Shown: positions 1 through 8,579, counted from the first letter of the stretch. The stretch is 64,000 nt of DNA from Streptomyces griseicoloratus (GCF_014534645.1 NZ_JACVQF010000178.1:1-64000); one strand, 5' to 3'. A program made the numbers and translations. The notes: generated from the sequence alone by a model not told the origin.

Positions 1-47
1 GCGGTACCGAAGCCGAGACGGCCGGGAAGGATTTCCTTGAGGGACAT
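1..47 (-). CDS. Aldo/keto reductase, N-terminal fragment (runs off the left edge)
   Basis: Reading leftwards from the ATG at 47 gives MSLKEILPGRLGFGTA. The LGFGTA stretch is the usual first beta-strand of aldo/keto reductases of the aldose/galactose dehydrogenase type. Only 15 residues are inside the window, so the family call rests on this motif and on the redox genes beside it. A weak AAAGG lies upstream. A well-formed leftward promoter with a palindrome (185-216) lies upstream and matches the one ahead of the MFS gene at 4058, which suggests shared control by the MarR protein at 4208. Confidence 0.5.
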   Translation of the reverse strand, partial: MSLKEILPGRLGFGT

Positions 48-184
48 GAAAGTGCCTTTTCGAGGGGGGTGGGAGGTGGACCACCGTCGGGTGTGCGGCG
101 GCTCCGCCGGGGGAGCCGGGGCACCGGGGGCGGACCACCGGATGAGCGCCGCGTGTAAATTGCAGGCGCGCTTTACGTGTGGAA

Positions 185-216
185 ACAATACTTGCATACG
201 CTGGCTAATGCAAGTT
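185..216 (-). promoter_or_regulatory. Leftward promoter with MarR-type operator, copy 1
   Basis: Read on the minus strand, TTGCAT (213-208), a 17-base spacer and TATTGT (190-185) make a good -35/-10 pair. The same bases carry a perfect inverted repeat, ACTTGCAT (190-197) and ATGCAAGT (208-215). A near-copy (ACAATA, TTGCATACGCT, ATGCAAG) lies at 4105-4135 beside marR. The likely role is a repressor site over the promoter of the leftmost aldo/keto reductase. Confidence 0.6.
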
Positions 217-1239
217 TCACCGGCCTGCCGGCGGCCGGGACAGGCCGGGGGAGGGGAAGTGCGGCAGGACCGACTCGGCGAGTTCGTGCAGGACCTCTTC
301 CACGGGGCGGTCGCCGGGACGGAGGTTGAAGGAGACGTGGGCGACACCGAGTTCGCCCATCGCCCGCAGATGGTCGATCAGAGCTTGGCGGCCGGTGCGC
401 AGCCCGAGCCGGATCGGGGTCGCCGCAGTGGACGGGTCCTCGGTGAGGTCCAGTTGCACGGGGGTGAGGTACGGCTTGGGCCTGCCGGCGGTCAGCTCCT
501 GCCACTGCTGCGTCTTGAGGCGCAGGGCCCCCAGCGGACGTGGGTAATTGAGGGACGCGTCCGCGTTCTGCGAGATCCACTCGGCCGACTGCTGGGCGTG
601 CCCGGCGATGGCGAGAGGCACGGACGGGCCCGTCGGCTTGGGCAGGACGTCCAGGCGGCGGTCGGCGTCGAGACCTGGCTCGGGCAGTTCCATGCCCGCA
701 CCGTCGGTGTGCCGGGCCCACGCGGCACGCAGGATCTCCACACCCCTGCGGAACGCGGCACCGCGGCCCTGGAAGTCCTCCCCGAACAGCGGATACTCGA
801 CGGGTCGGTCCCCGCTCGCGAGGCCGAGGACGAACCGGCCGCCGGAGAGCACGTCGACGGTGGCCGCGGCCTTGGCCACCAGCAGGGGATGCCGCAGCGG
901 CAGTACGACGGCCGCGGTGCCGAGCACGGCCTGCTCGGTCACGGCCGCGAGGTGCCCGAGGTGCGTGAACGTCTCGAATACGGAGCCGGCGTCGCCGAAC
1001 TGCTCGGGGTCGTAGAGGGGGACGTCCCGTACCCAGAGCCCGGCGAAGCCCAACTCGTCGGCCAGGCGTGCGAGTTCGGCATGCTGGGTCAGGTCAGGGA
1101 CGCCGAAGGGGCGGCCCGCGGCCCGGTCGGCGCGCAGCCGGGTCGCGCCCCAGTCGTTGTCGAGGGGCAGTTCGAGCCCCAGGGTCGGCAGGCTCGCGGC
1201 GTTCACCAGCCGGTCCAGGGCGGTGGGGGCGACAGACAT
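217..1239 (-). CDS. LLM-class (luciferase-like) flavin-dependent oxidoreductase
   Basis: This 340-residue protein has the bacterial luciferase-like TIM-barrel pattern: LARLADELGFAGLWVRD near the N-terminus, then VLGTAAVVLPLRHPLLVAKAAATVD, then GGRFVLGLASG. Members use reduced flavin (FMN or F420) to oxidise small organic substrates; the substrate here is unknown. I chose ATG 1239 because the homologous sequence begins at MSVAPTALDRLVNAA and the upstream extension is low-complexity; no strong ribosome site is visible. It is the last gene of a leftward series (MFS, HbpS-like, AKR, LLM), 187 bases after the AKR, so it may be on the same transcript. Confidence 0.8.
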   Translation of the reverse strand: MSVAPTALDRLVNAASLPTLGLELPLDNDWGATRLRADRAAGRPFGVPDLTQHAELARLADELGFAGLWVRDVPLYDPEQFGDAGSVFETFTHLGHLAAVTEQAVLGTAAVVLPLRHPLLVAKAAATVDVLSGGRFVLGLASGDRPVEYPLFGEDFQGRGAAFRRGVEILRAAWARHTDGAGMELPEPGLDADRRLDVLPKPTGPSVPLAIAGHAQQSAEWISQNADASLNYPRPLGALRLKTQQWQELTAGRPKPYLTPVQLDLTEDPSTAATPIRLGLRTGRQALIDHLRAMGELGVAHVSFNLRPGDRPVEEVLHELAESVLPHFPSPGLSRPPAGR

Positions 1240-1426
1240 CACAGGCACAACTTTCGGGAGCGCAGCGACGACGCGGAATGGTGCGTGGCGACGCGGAGGT
1301 ACGGAAGAAGAGGTCGAGTACGAGTACGGGCTCGCGCGGGCGGGACCTGCGTCCACGCCCCCGCGAGCCGGAGCAACCCGGCGGGGCGGCGCCGGAGCGC
1401 CGCCCCGCCCGGGCCGGTCGGAAGGG

Positions 1427-2254
1427 TCAGTTGAGCTCGTCCGGGTGGGGGCCGGTGCGCAGGTCGCGGTCGAGGGTGGCGATGGTGGTCATCTCGTCGT
1501 CGGTGAGCGTGAAGTCGAAGACGTCGAGGTTCTCGCGGATGCGTGCCGGCGTCACCGACTTGGGGATCGCGACGTTGCCGAGCTGAAGGTGCCAGCGCAG
1601 GACGACCTGGGCGGGCGACTTGCCGTGGCGGGCGGCGATCGTGGTGATCGGCTCGTCCTTGAGGACGGCGCCCTGCGCCAGCGGGCTCCAGGCCTCGGTG
1701 GCGATGCCGAGCCGGGCGTGTGCGGCGCGCAGCTCGCTCTGCTGCAGCCCGGGGTGCAGCTCGATCTGGTTGACCGCCGGGACCAGCCCGGAGCCGGCGA
1801 TGAGCCGCTCGAGGTGTGCGGGCTGGAAGTTGGACACGCCCGCGGCGCGGATCCGGCCCTCGGCGACGAGCTTCTCGACGGCCTTCCAGGACTCGCGGTA
1901 CAGGTCGCGGGCCGGGGCCGGCCAGTGGATCAGGTACAGGTCGACGTGGTCCAGGCCCAGCTTGGCCAGGCTGTCGTCGAAGGCCTTGAGCGTGGCGTCG
2001 TAGCCCTGGTCGGCGTTCCACAGCTTCGTGGTGATGAACAGGTCCTCGCGGGCGATCCCGGAGTCGGCGAGGGCGCGGCCGACGCCGGTCTCGTTCCCGT
2101 AGATCGCGGCGGTGTCGATGCTGCGGTAACCGGCCTCCAGGGCGGAGCTGACCGCGGCGGTGGTCTCGGCGTCGGGGACCTGGAAGACGCCGAAGCCGAG
2201 CTGGGGGATCTCGACGCCGTTGTTCAGGGTGACCGTGGGGATGACGTGGCCCAT
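1427..2254 (-). CDS. Aldo/keto reductase (2,5-diketo-gluconate reductase-like, AKR5-type)
   Basis: The 275-residue length is normal for the family. The catalytic tetrad is visible as D47 (SIDTA), Y52 (IYGNE), K77 (TTKLWN) and H110 (YLIHWP). The NADPH-binding part is seen as the late AIPKSVTPARIRENLDVFDF stretch. These cytosolic enzymes reduce aldehydes and ketones with NADPH. It lies 118 bases downstream of the HbpS-like gene on the same strand and probably belongs to the MarR-controlled leftward unit. The physiological substrate cannot be told from sequence. Confidence 0.87.
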   Translation of the reverse strand: MGHVIPTVTLNNGVEIPQLGFGVFQVPDAETTAAVSSALEAGYRSIDTAAIYGNETGVGRALADSGIAREDLFITTKLWNADQGYDATLKAFDDSLAKLGLDHVDLYLIHWPAPARDLYRESWKAVEKLVAEGRIRAAGVSNFQPAHLERLIAGSGLVPAVNQIELHPGLQQSELRAAHARLGIATEAWSPLAQGAVLKDEPITTIAARHGKSPAQVVLRWHLQLGNVAIPKSVTPARIRENLDVFDFTLTDDEMTTIATLDRDLRTGPHPDELN

Positions 2255-2372
2255 GTGTGGTTCCTTGCTTTCGAACGGAGGGTCTGAGGGAGGGGCTGAG
2301 GGTGCGGCACCGCGGTGCAGTGATCAGCGGTCCCGCACCCGATGGGGGAGCAGTGACGATCTGTGCGCGGTG

Positions 2373-2795
2373 TCAGCCGAGCGTTTCGACGGCGGTCGTG
2401 GCGAAACCGTGGTCCTGTTCGGGGGTGCCGCCGCCGACGCCGATGGCGCCGATGAGGCGGCCGTCGCGGAGGATCGGCAGTCCGCCGGCGATGAAGAGGA
2501 GCGGCCGGTCCAGGGCGGTGGGCAGGGAGTGGAACGGCCCGTCGGGCTTGACGAGGTCGACGAGGTCGGCGGTGGGGGCGCCCAGCTGGAGGGCGGTGTA
2601 GGCCTTGCGGGTGCTGGTCTCGCCGGAGATGAGGACGGCACGGTCGTCGCGGCGGAAGGCGAGGAGGTGGCCGCCGGCGTCGAGGACGGTGACGCTGACG
2701 GTGACACCGGCTGCTTCGGCGGTGGTGCGGGCGGCCGTCACCAGGAGTTCGGCCTCGCGGGTGGTCAGCGGCGCGACGGCGGTGGTGGTGCTCAC
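2373..2795 (-). CDS. GlcG/HbpS family heme-binding-like protein
   Basis: The 140-residue single-domain protein shows the family pattern: an N-terminal helix (TREAELLVTAARTTAEAAG), VSVTVLDAGGHLLAFRRDD, the ISGETSTRKAYTAL helix, GGLPI, and the C-terminal GAIGVGGGTPEQDHGFATTAV stretch. Members bind small ligands or heme; HbpS of Streptomyces senses redox stress through SenS/SenR, but no such kinase pair is adjacent here. I chose GTG 2795 over GTG 2810 because GAAGGA sits seven bases upstream of it. It lies 51 bases after the MFS gene in the same unit, so an accessory redox role is plausible. Confidence 0.8.
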   Translation of the reverse strand: MSTTTAVAPLTTREAELLVTAARTTAEAAGVTVSVTVLDAGGHLLAFRRDDRAVLISGETSTRKAYTALQLGAPTADLVDLVKPDGPFHSLPTALDRPLLFIAGGLPILRDGRLIGAIGVGGGTPEQDHGFATTAVETLG

Positions 2796-2846
2796 GAGGG
2801 GGTCCTTCACAAGGGAGGGGGATGGATTCGGCGTGGGGTGGCCCGG

Positions 2847-4058
2847 TCAGGTCCGGACGGCCGCCGGGGCCTCTTCGCTCACCGTGGTTCCGGCGACGAC
2901 GCGTCCGGCGTTGCGGGTGCGGCGGTCGAGGGAGGCGGCGACGAGGGCGAGGAGCAGCGCGGTGCCGGAGAGCAGGGCGCCCACCCAGTTGGGGGAGGTG
3001 TAGCCGAGGCCCGCGGCGATCACGATGCCGCCGAGCCAGGCCGCGAGGGCGTTGCCGAGGTTGAAGGCGCCGATGTTGGCGGCCGAGGCCAGGGTCGGGG
3101 CGGCCGAGGCCTGGTCGAGGACCCACTTCTGCAGCGGCGGCACGGTCGCGAAGCCCAGGGCGCCGATCACCGTGAGGGTGATCGCGGCCAGCACCTTGTC
3201 GTGCGCGGTCGCGGTGAACAGCAGCAGGGCCGCGCTCAGGCCCGCCAGGGCGGTGAAGAGCATCGGCATGAGCCTGCGGTCGGCGAACTTGCCGCCGAGC
3301 AGGTTGCCCAGGAACATTCCGATGCCGAAGAGGACGAGCAGCCAGGTCACGGCGCCTTCGGTGTAGCCGGCGACCTCGGTCATCATCGGCGTGATGTACG
3401 TGATCGCGGCGAACACGCCGCCGTAGCCCAGGACCGTCATCGCCATGGCGAGCCACACCTGGACGTTCTTGAACGCGGCGAACTCTCGGCGCACGTCCTG
3501 CGACTCGGGCCGGCCCGTCTCGGGCACCAGCCTGGCGACGCCCAGGAAGCCGATGACACCGAGCGCGGCGACGATGAGGAACGTGACGCGCCAGCCCGCG
3601 GCCTGGCCGATGGAGGTGCCGCCCGGCACACCGACGATGTTCGCCACGGTCAGGCCCATGAACATCAGGGAGATGGCCGAGGCCTTCTTCTCCGGCGCCA
3701 CCAGGTCGGCGGCGACGACGGAGCCGATGCCGAAGAACGCGCCGTGCGCCAGGGAGGCGACGACTCGGCCGACGAGCATGAGCCCGAAGCTCGGGGCGAG
3801 GGCGGAGAGGGTGTTGCCGACGACGAACAGGGCCATCAGGAACATCAGCATCTTCTTGCGGGACACCTTGGTGCCCAGCACGGTCAGCAGCGGCGCACCG
3901 ATGACGACGCCGAGGGCGTAGCCGGAGACCAGCCAGCCGGCGGTGGGGATGGTGACGCCGAAGTCGCCCGCGACCTGGGGCAGCACGCCCATGATCACGA
4001 ATTCGGTGGTGCCGATCCCGAAGGCCCCGATGGCCAGGGCCAGGAGCGCGAGAGGCAT
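2847..4058 (-). CDS. MFS drug-efflux-type transporter (DHA1, AraJ/YdhP-like)
   Basis: The 403-residue membrane protein has about twelve hydrophobic segments. The start (LALAIGAFGIGTTEFVIMG) is typical of the DHA1 group of sugar-efflux/chloramphenicol-resistance-type exporters, and GTKVSRKKMLM gives the loop 2-3 basic motif. It should act in the cytoplasmic membrane as a proton antiporter for small compounds. It is the first gene of the leftward unit; its promoter (4105-4135) carries the operator shared with the AKR at the window edge and lies between it and the divergent marR gene. That is the classic MarR/efflux layout, with oxidoreductases as downstream cargo. Confidence 0.88.
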   Translation of the reverse strand: MPLALLALAIGAFGIGTTEFVIMGVLPQVAGDFGVTIPTAGWLVSGYALGVVIGAPLLTVLGTKVSRKKMLMFLMALFVVGNTLSALAPSFGLMLVGRVVASLAHGAFFGIGSVVAADLVAPEKKASAISLMFMGLTVANIVGVPGGTSIGQAAGWRVTFLIVAALGVIGFLGVARLVPETGRPESQDVRREFAAFKNVQVWLAMAMTVLGYGGVFAAITYITPMMTEVAGYTEGAVTWLLVLFGIGMFLGNLLGGKFADRRLMPMLFTALAGLSAALLLFTATAHDKVLAAITLTVIGALGFATVPPLQKWVLDQASAAPTLASAANIGAFNLGNALAAWLGGIVIAAGLGYTSPNWVGALLSGTALLLALVAASLDRRTRNAGRVVAGTTVSEEAPAAVRT

Positions 4059-4104
4059 GGGGAGTTACCCTCCAGGTGATTGCGTGAGGCGCTTACGTTC
4101 GAAG

Positions 4105-4135
4105 ACAATAGTTGCATACGCTCCATAAATGCAAG
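4105..4135. promoter_or_regulatory. Divergent promoter region with MarR-type operator, copy 2
   Basis: On the minus strand TTGCAT (4134-4129), 18 bases and TATTGT (4110-4105) form a promoter for the MFS unit. The inverted repeat TTGCAT (4112-4117) / ATGCAA (4129-4134) lies over it and 73 bases before marR. The block ACAATA-N-TTGCATACGCT is identical to 185-202. The half-site spacing is 11 here and 10 in copy 1. Confidence 0.65.
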
Positions 4136-4207
4136 CGCGGCAAGAGGTCGATTGAATTTGCCTTCGTGTGCAACCATGGAAGCGACGGCCCGACGAAGGA
4201 GGCCCTG

Positions 4208-4678
4208 ATGACCGCAACCGCCCCCGCGCTCACCGCCCTGGCTCACGGCTGGTGCGCGCTGTCCCTGCTGCACGACAGGATCGAGGCCCACCTGGAGCGC
4301 GCCCTGCAGGCCGAGCACGGTCTGAGCGTGCGCGAGTACTCACTGCTCGACGTGCTGAGCCGCCAGCACGACGGAGAGGGCGGTCATCTGCAGATGAAGC
4401 AGGTCGCCGACGCCGTCGTGCTCAGCCAGAGCGCCACGACCCGCCTGGTCACCCGCCTGGAGGACCGGGGCCTGCTCATGCGCTACCTGTGCCCCACCGA
4501 CCGGCGCGGCATCTACACCAACGTCTCCGACGCCGGCCTCGAGCTCCTCGAAGAGGCCCGCCCGACCAACGAGACGGCCCTGCGCGAGGCTCTCGCGGAG
4601 GCGGCCGAAGACCCGCGGCTGGAACCCTTGGTGCGCACCCTTGAGACGGTCCGTGTGCCGGCGGGGACGGCCGCATGA
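4208..4678 (+). CDS. MarR-family winged-helix transcriptional regulator
   Basis: The 156-residue protein has the MarR fold: an N-terminal dimer helix, LSVREYSLLDVLS, MKQVADAVVLSQSATTRLV as helix-turn-helix (about residues 63-81) and a wing with D98-R99-R100. Such proteins usually repress a divergent efflux or redox gene and release DNA when bound by phenolic compounds or oxidised. The start ATG 4208 has AAGGAGG eight bases upstream. It overlaps the next oxidoreductase gene by ATGA and faces the MFS gene across the operator at 4105-4135. Its likely targets are that operator and the copy at 185-216. Confidence 0.9.
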   Translation: MTATAPALTALAHGWCALSLLHDRIEAHLERALQAEHGLSVREYSLLDVLSRQHDGEGGHLQMKQVADAVVLSQSATTRLVTRLEDRGLLMRYLCPTDRRGIYTNVSDAGLELLEEARPTNETALREALAEAAEDPRLEPLVRTLETVRVPAGTAA

Positions 4679-5604
4679 AGGCGATCACCCTCAACGGATA
4701 CGGCGGACCGGAGACGCTGCGGCTGACCGACCTGCCGGACCCGAAGGTGGCCCCCGGCGAGGTACTGGTCCGGGTCAGGGCCGCCGGGGTCAACCCGGTG
4801 GACTGGAAGCTCGCCGAAGGGCGACTTGATGCGCTCATGGAGACGCACTTCCCCCTCGTCCCCGGCTGGGACGTGGCCGGAGTGGTCGAGCGGGTCGGCT
4901 TCGACGTCGAGGAGTTCGCACCCGGCGACGAGGTCTTCGGCTACATCCGCAAGGACACCGTCCAGTTCGGCGCGTACGCCGAATTCGTCGCCGCGCACGT
5001 GCGCATGCTGGCTCTCAAGCCCGCCGCGCTGACCTGGGAACAGGCTGCGGGTGTGCCGCTCGCCGGGCTGACGGCGTACCAGGCGATCAAGCGGGTCGGT
5101 GTCGGCGCCGGCGACACCGTCCTGGTGCACGCGGCCGCGGGCGGCGTCGGGTCGCTCGGCGTCCAGATCGCCGTGGCGCTCGGCGCACGCGTGATCGGCA
5201 CGGCGAGCGCCCGCAATCACGACTTCGTACGGGGACTGGGGGCGGAGCCCGTGACCTACGGCCCCGGACTCGTCGACCGCGTGGCGCGGCTGGCGCCCGG
5301 AGGCATCGACGCGGCCCTTGACTTCGTCGGCGCAGGCACCGTGGACGCATCGCTGCACCTCCTCGGACGGCCGGACCGTCTCGCGTCCATCGCCGACCCC
5401 GAGGCGGCCGCGAAGGGCGGACACTACGTGTGGGTCCGTCCCGACCCGGTGGACCTCTCAGCCCTTGCCGACCTGGCCGACAGGGGGAAGCTGGAGGTGC
5501 ACGTCGAGAAGGTGCTCCCGCTCGAAGAGGCGGCGGAGGCCTGGCGCCTGAACAGCCAAGGGCACACGCGCGGCAAGCTCGTGCTGTCCGTCGGCACGCG
5601 CTGA
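4675..5604 (+). CDS. NADP-dependent quinone oxidoreductase-like MDR protein
   Basis: The 309-residue zinc-independent medium-chain reductase shows the GroES-like N-domain (AAGVNPVDWKLAEG at 37-50, PGWDVAGVVERVG at 63-76) and the nucleotide-binding motif AAGGVGS at 154-160. The zinc ligands of true alcohol dehydrogenases are absent. Relatives reduce quinones or enones with NADPH. The start overlaps the marR stop (ATGA), so translation is coupled and regulator and enzyme are one operon. A 13-bp hairpin terminator follows. A paralogous gene is at 35350. Confidence 0.88.
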   Translation: MKAITLNGYGGPETLRLTDLPDPKVAPGEVLVRVRAAGVNPVDWKLAEGRLDALMETHFPLVPGWDVAGVVERVGFDVEEFAPGDEVFGYIRKDTVQFGAYAEFVAAHVRMLALKPAALTWEQAAGVPLAGLTAYQAIKRVGVGAGDTVLVHAAAGGVGSLGVQIAVALGARVIGTASARNHDFVRGLGAEPVTYGPGLVDRVARLAPGGIDAALDFVGAGTVDASLHLLGRPDRLASIADPEAAAKGGHYVWVRPDPVDLSALADLADRGKLEVHVEKVLPLEEAAEAWRLNSQGHTRGKLVLSVGTR

Positions 5605-5623
5605 ACAGCGCGGTTGCTCGCGT

Positions 5624-5655
5624 CTGCGGCCGGCCCGGTCGAGGGCCGGCCGCAG
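5624..5655 (+). terminator. Hairpin terminator after the marR operon
   Basis: CTGCGGCCGGCCC (5624-5636) pairs perfectly with GGGCCGGCCGCAG (5643-5655) around a six-base loop, 20 bases after the oxidoreductase stop. The next gene converges from the other side, so it may work in both directions. The rest of the gap to 5810 shows nothing recognisable. Confidence 0.7.
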
Positions 5656-5810
5656 GTGTGCTGCGTGGCTGAGCCGGCGAGAGGGGGATCGGCGCCCCGG
5701 CGGCCGTAGATGGTGCCCGAGGTCCATCAGGGCTCTCTGCGGGCGGTCGCTGTTGACCGTGATCGCGTCCGAGAGGGCGTCGGAAGCGGTGGCTGGATGG
5801 CGGACTCCGA

Positions 5811-6428
5811 TCAGCGGGGGGCGGTTGCGACGACAAGACCGAAGCCGATCAGCGCGACGCCGGTGGTGCGACCGAGGGCCCGGCGGACCCGTGGCCTGTG
5901 GAGGACCGGCCCGGCCTTGGACAGCAGGAGCGCGTAGCCGCCCAGCCAGGCGAGAGTGAGGGCGGCGTGCAGGAGGACGAGCAGCGTCATGGCCCAGGCG
6001 GTGGGCAGGCCCGGAGGGGCGAGCGTGGGAAGCAACCCGGTGTAGAAGACGGCGATCTTCGGGTTGAGAACGTTGCTGACCAGTCCGGTCCGCCAAGGGC
6101 TCCCGGCGGCGACCGGGGCGTCCGTCGCGCCGACGAATCCGGCACTACGGTGCTGCCACAGTGCCTGCGCGCCGAGGAGCAACAGGTAGCCGGCGCCCAG
6201 CAGCTTGACGACCAGGTAGGCCGCGGGCGACGCGGCGAGCACGGCCGAGAGCCCGGCGACAGTCAGCGCGCCCCAGAACAGCAGCCCGGTCGCGATCCCG
6301 CCCACGGTACGCAGAGCGTCCCCGCGCCCGGCCACGAGGGCGCGGCGGGTCACCACGGCCATGTCCGGGCCGGGCACGACGGTCAGCAGGCCAAGGACCC
6401 CGAACGCGGTGGCGAGGTGGGTCAGCAC
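5811..6428 (-). CDS. LysE/RhtB-family amino acid exporter
   Basis: The 205-residue, highly hydrophobic protein has about six membrane segments. The N-terminal signature VVPGPDMAVVTRRAL with the following GIATGLLFWG, and the NPKIAVFYTGLLP motif in the middle, are diagnostic of LysE/RhtB exporters, which push amino acids out across the inner membrane. The GTG start lies inside the end of the upstream ammonia-lyase gene (seven-base overlap), so the two are translationally coupled. The context suggests export of a diamino acid such as 2,3-diaminopropionate, or of a toxic analogue; this is inference from neighbours. Confidence 0.87.
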   Translation of the reverse strand: MLTHLATAFGVLGLLTVVPGPDMAVVTRRALVAGRGDALRTVGGIATGLLFWGALTVAGLSAVLAASPAAYLVVKLLGAGYLLLLGAQALWQHRSAGFVGATDAPVAAGSPWRTGLVSNVLNPKIAVFYTGLLPTLAPPGLPTAWAMTLLVLLHAALTLAWLGGYALLLSKAGPVLHRPRVRRALGRTTGVALIGFGLVVATAPR

Positions 6429-7552
6429 GGTTCAGTGACCGGTGTGGAGTACGGATTGGCGGCCCTGCCCTCGGTGCTCAGCAGCACGACCACGGAGGAA
6501 GGCCCGAGCTCCAGTGCCTCGCGGCGGCCTTCGGCGCCCGCACCCGTGAGCGCTGCGCGGAATCCGGCGAGCGACGCGGCCCCGCAGGGACCGGAGGAGA
6601 CTCCCAGGGCGGCGAGGTCAGCGGCGGCGTCGGCGCTGTCGGCGTCGGGGACGGCCACCGCGGCGTCCAGTCCGCCGTACAGGTAGGGCCAGGCGATGCT
6701 CGACGGGGTGCCGCAGTTCAGTCCGGCCATCGTGGTCCCACCCGTGGTGACGCTGACGGGTTCACCGAGGGTGAGACTTTCGAGGACGCAGGCCGCGGCC
6801 TCGGGCTCCACGGACAGCAGCGCCGGAGCACGGCCGGCGGTGCCGCTGCGGTAGTGGGTGACGACGGCCTGGGCGAGCGAGCCCACGCCGACGGGTACCG
6901 CGACGAGGTCGGGTCCCTCCACCGCTCCCGCCACCGCCAACTGCTCGTCCATCTCGCTGCACAGGGTGGAGTAGCCCTCGACGATCCACCCCGGGATCCG
7001 CTCATAGCCCGGCCAGGCGGTGTCCTGGACCAGGACCGCGTCCGGCTCCTCGGCCGCCTCGGCCGCCAGCCGGACGGCCTCGTCGTACGCCCCCGGGACC
7101 TCCGTCACCTTCGCATGCTCGGCGACAATGGCGGCGACGGCCTCGGGGTGGACGCCTTGCGGGACGAAGACATGGGCGCCCTGCCCGAGCAGCCGAGCCG
7201 TGCGGGCCACCGCACGACCGTGGTTGCCGTCGGTGGCGGTCACCAGAGTCACCGGTCCCGGTTCACCGCCGTCCGCGGCCCGCGCGGCAAGGGCGCGGTG
7301 GACCGCCCAGGACGCGCCCAGCGCCTTGAACGCCGGCAGCCCCAGACGACTCGACTCGTCCTTGACGAAAACCCGGCCGACCTCCAGCTCCGCCGCGAGC
7401 GAAGGGAGCTCTGTCAGCGGGGTGGGCGAGTAGTCGGGAAGGGCGCGGTGGAAATGCCGTACTTCGGCGGGCGCGGGGGCACACCGCCAGGTGCGGGCAC
7501 CGGAGCGTGCGAACCACGGCAGCGTACGGGGAGAGGAAGCCTTGTCGGACAC
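6422..7552 (-). CDS. dpaL: Diaminopropionate ammonia-lyase (PLP)
   Basis: The 376-residue fold-type II PLP enzyme fits diaminopropionate ammonia-lyase: YSPTPLTELPSLAAELEVGRV, the PLP lysine K76 in GLPAFKALGAS, TATDGNHGRAVA at about 107-116, QDTAWPGYERIP, the phosphate-binding-type VPVGVGSLAQAV and GLNCGTPSSIAWP. The enzyme splits 2,3-diaminopropionate to pyruvate and two ammonia. The GTG start at 7552 has only a weak ribosome site. It is coupled to the LysE gene downstream and divergent from a LysR gene (7656), which is probably its regulator. Confidence 0.86.
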   Translation of the reverse strand: MSDKASSPRTLPWFARSGARTWRCAPAPAEVRHFHRALPDYSPTPLTELPSLAAELEVGRVFVKDESSRLGLPAFKALGASWAVHRALAARAADGGEPGPVTLVTATDGNHGRAVARTARLLGQGAHVFVPQGVHPEAVAAIVAEHAKVTEVPGAYDEAVRLAAEAAEEPDAVLVQDTAWPGYERIPGWIVEGYSTLCSEMDEQLAVAGAVEGPDLVAVPVGVGSLAQAVVTHYRSGTAGRAPALLSVEPEAAACVLESLTLGEPVSVTTGGTTMAGLNCGTPSSIAWPYLYGGLDAAVAVPDADSADAAADLAALGVSSGPCGAASLAGFRAALTGAGAEGRREALELGPSSVVVLLSTEGRAANPYSTPVTEPC

Positions 7553-7655
7553 AGGCCAAGAATCCGATGTCCTCGCACCATCGGTCCAGCGAATGTTTTC
7601 GACCTATACTCATCGGAAAAACCGAGCATTAGCTCCCGGGACAGGAAAACTGCCG

Positions 7656-8579
7656 ATGTTCGACCTGCACCGACTACGGCTGCTGCGCGAACTCAAGCAC
7701 CGCGGCACCCTGGCCGCAGTCGCGGCAGCCCTGTCCTACGCCCCCTCCTCGGTCTCCCAACAGCTCTCGCAGCTGGAGGCCGAAGTCGGTGTGCCGCTCC
7801 TGGAACCGGTCGGGCGGCGGGTGCGGCTTACCGAGCAGGCCGAGATACTGGTCGCCCACACCGAGGCGGTACTGGAACGCCTGGAGCGCGCGGAGGCGGA
7901 CATCGCCACCTCCCTGGCCGATCTGACCGGCACCTTGCGCATCGCCTCGTTCCAGACGGCAGCCCTGGCCCTGATCCCGGCCGCACTCGGACTGCTGCGC
8001 GACCGGCATCCCCATCTGCGCGTCCACGTCACGCAGATGGAACCGGAGAGATCCCTCCCCGCCCTGCAGGCCCGCGACTTCGATCTGGTCCTCGCCGAGG
8101 AGTACCCCGGCAACCCCAACCCGCGCTCTGCGGAACTCGAACAGGAGGACCTGCTCGACGACCCTCTCCGTCTCGCCCTGCCCGAACCTGCCGACGCCCC
8201 CGACAGCAGCGGTCCGACGGCGGCACTGCGTTCCCTCGCCCACCACCCCTGGGTCATGGAGCCCGAGGGCACAGCCGCGCGTCACTGGGCCATGACGCTG
8301 TGCCGCAACGCCGGCTTCGAACCCGACGTACGGTTCGACACCACCGACCTCCTGCTCCACCTCCGCCTCGTCGAGCAGGGACACGCCGCCGCGTTCCTGC
8401 CCGACCTGGTCTGGAGCGGCCGGCCGCCGGCCGTCCCCTTGCGGGAGTTGCCCCGCGGCCAGCGCGCACGCCGCGTCTTCACCGTCGTACGCCGCGGCCG
8501 CAGCCGGCATCCCGCGATCCTGGCCTGCCGGGAGGCCCTCCGCCAGGCGGTCCGTCCGGGACGTCCCGCTGCGGGGTGA
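7656..8579 (+). CDS. LysR-family transcriptional regulator, divergent from dpaL-lysE
   Basis: The 307-residue protein has the LysR N-terminal helix-turn-helix (FDLHRLRLLRELKHRGTLAAVAAAL, then SSVSQQLSQLE, then GVPLLEPVGRRVRLTEQAE) and a substrate-binding domain starting at LTGTLRIASFQTA. I chose ATG 7656, preceded by AGGAA, because the homology begins exactly there. The 103-base divergent gap to dpaL contains a TATACT -10-like box at about 7605. A role like ArgP (amino acid-sensing activator of an exporter) is inferred from position only. Confidence 0.87.
   Translation: MFDLHRLRLLRELKHRGTLAAVAAALSYAPSSVSQQLSQLEAEVGVPLLEPVGRRVRLTEQAEILVAHTEAVLERLERAEADIATSLADLTGTLRIASFQTAALALIPAALGLLRDRHPHLRVHVTQMEPERSLPALQARDFDLVLAEEYPGNPNPRSAELEQEDLLDDPLRLALPEPADAPDSSGPTAALRSLAHHPWVMEPEGTAARHWAMTLCRNAGFEPDVRFDTTDLLLHLRLVEQGHAAAFLPDLVWSGRPPAVPLRELPRGQRARRVFTVVRRGRSRHPAILACREALRQAVRPGRPAAG

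Noticed and set aside
2160-4079. A 639-codon open frame on the plus strand
   Set aside because: It lies opposite the AKR, HbpS-like and MFS genes. The translation is Gly/Asp/Arg-rich without any domain, as expected for an antisense shadow in high-GC DNA.
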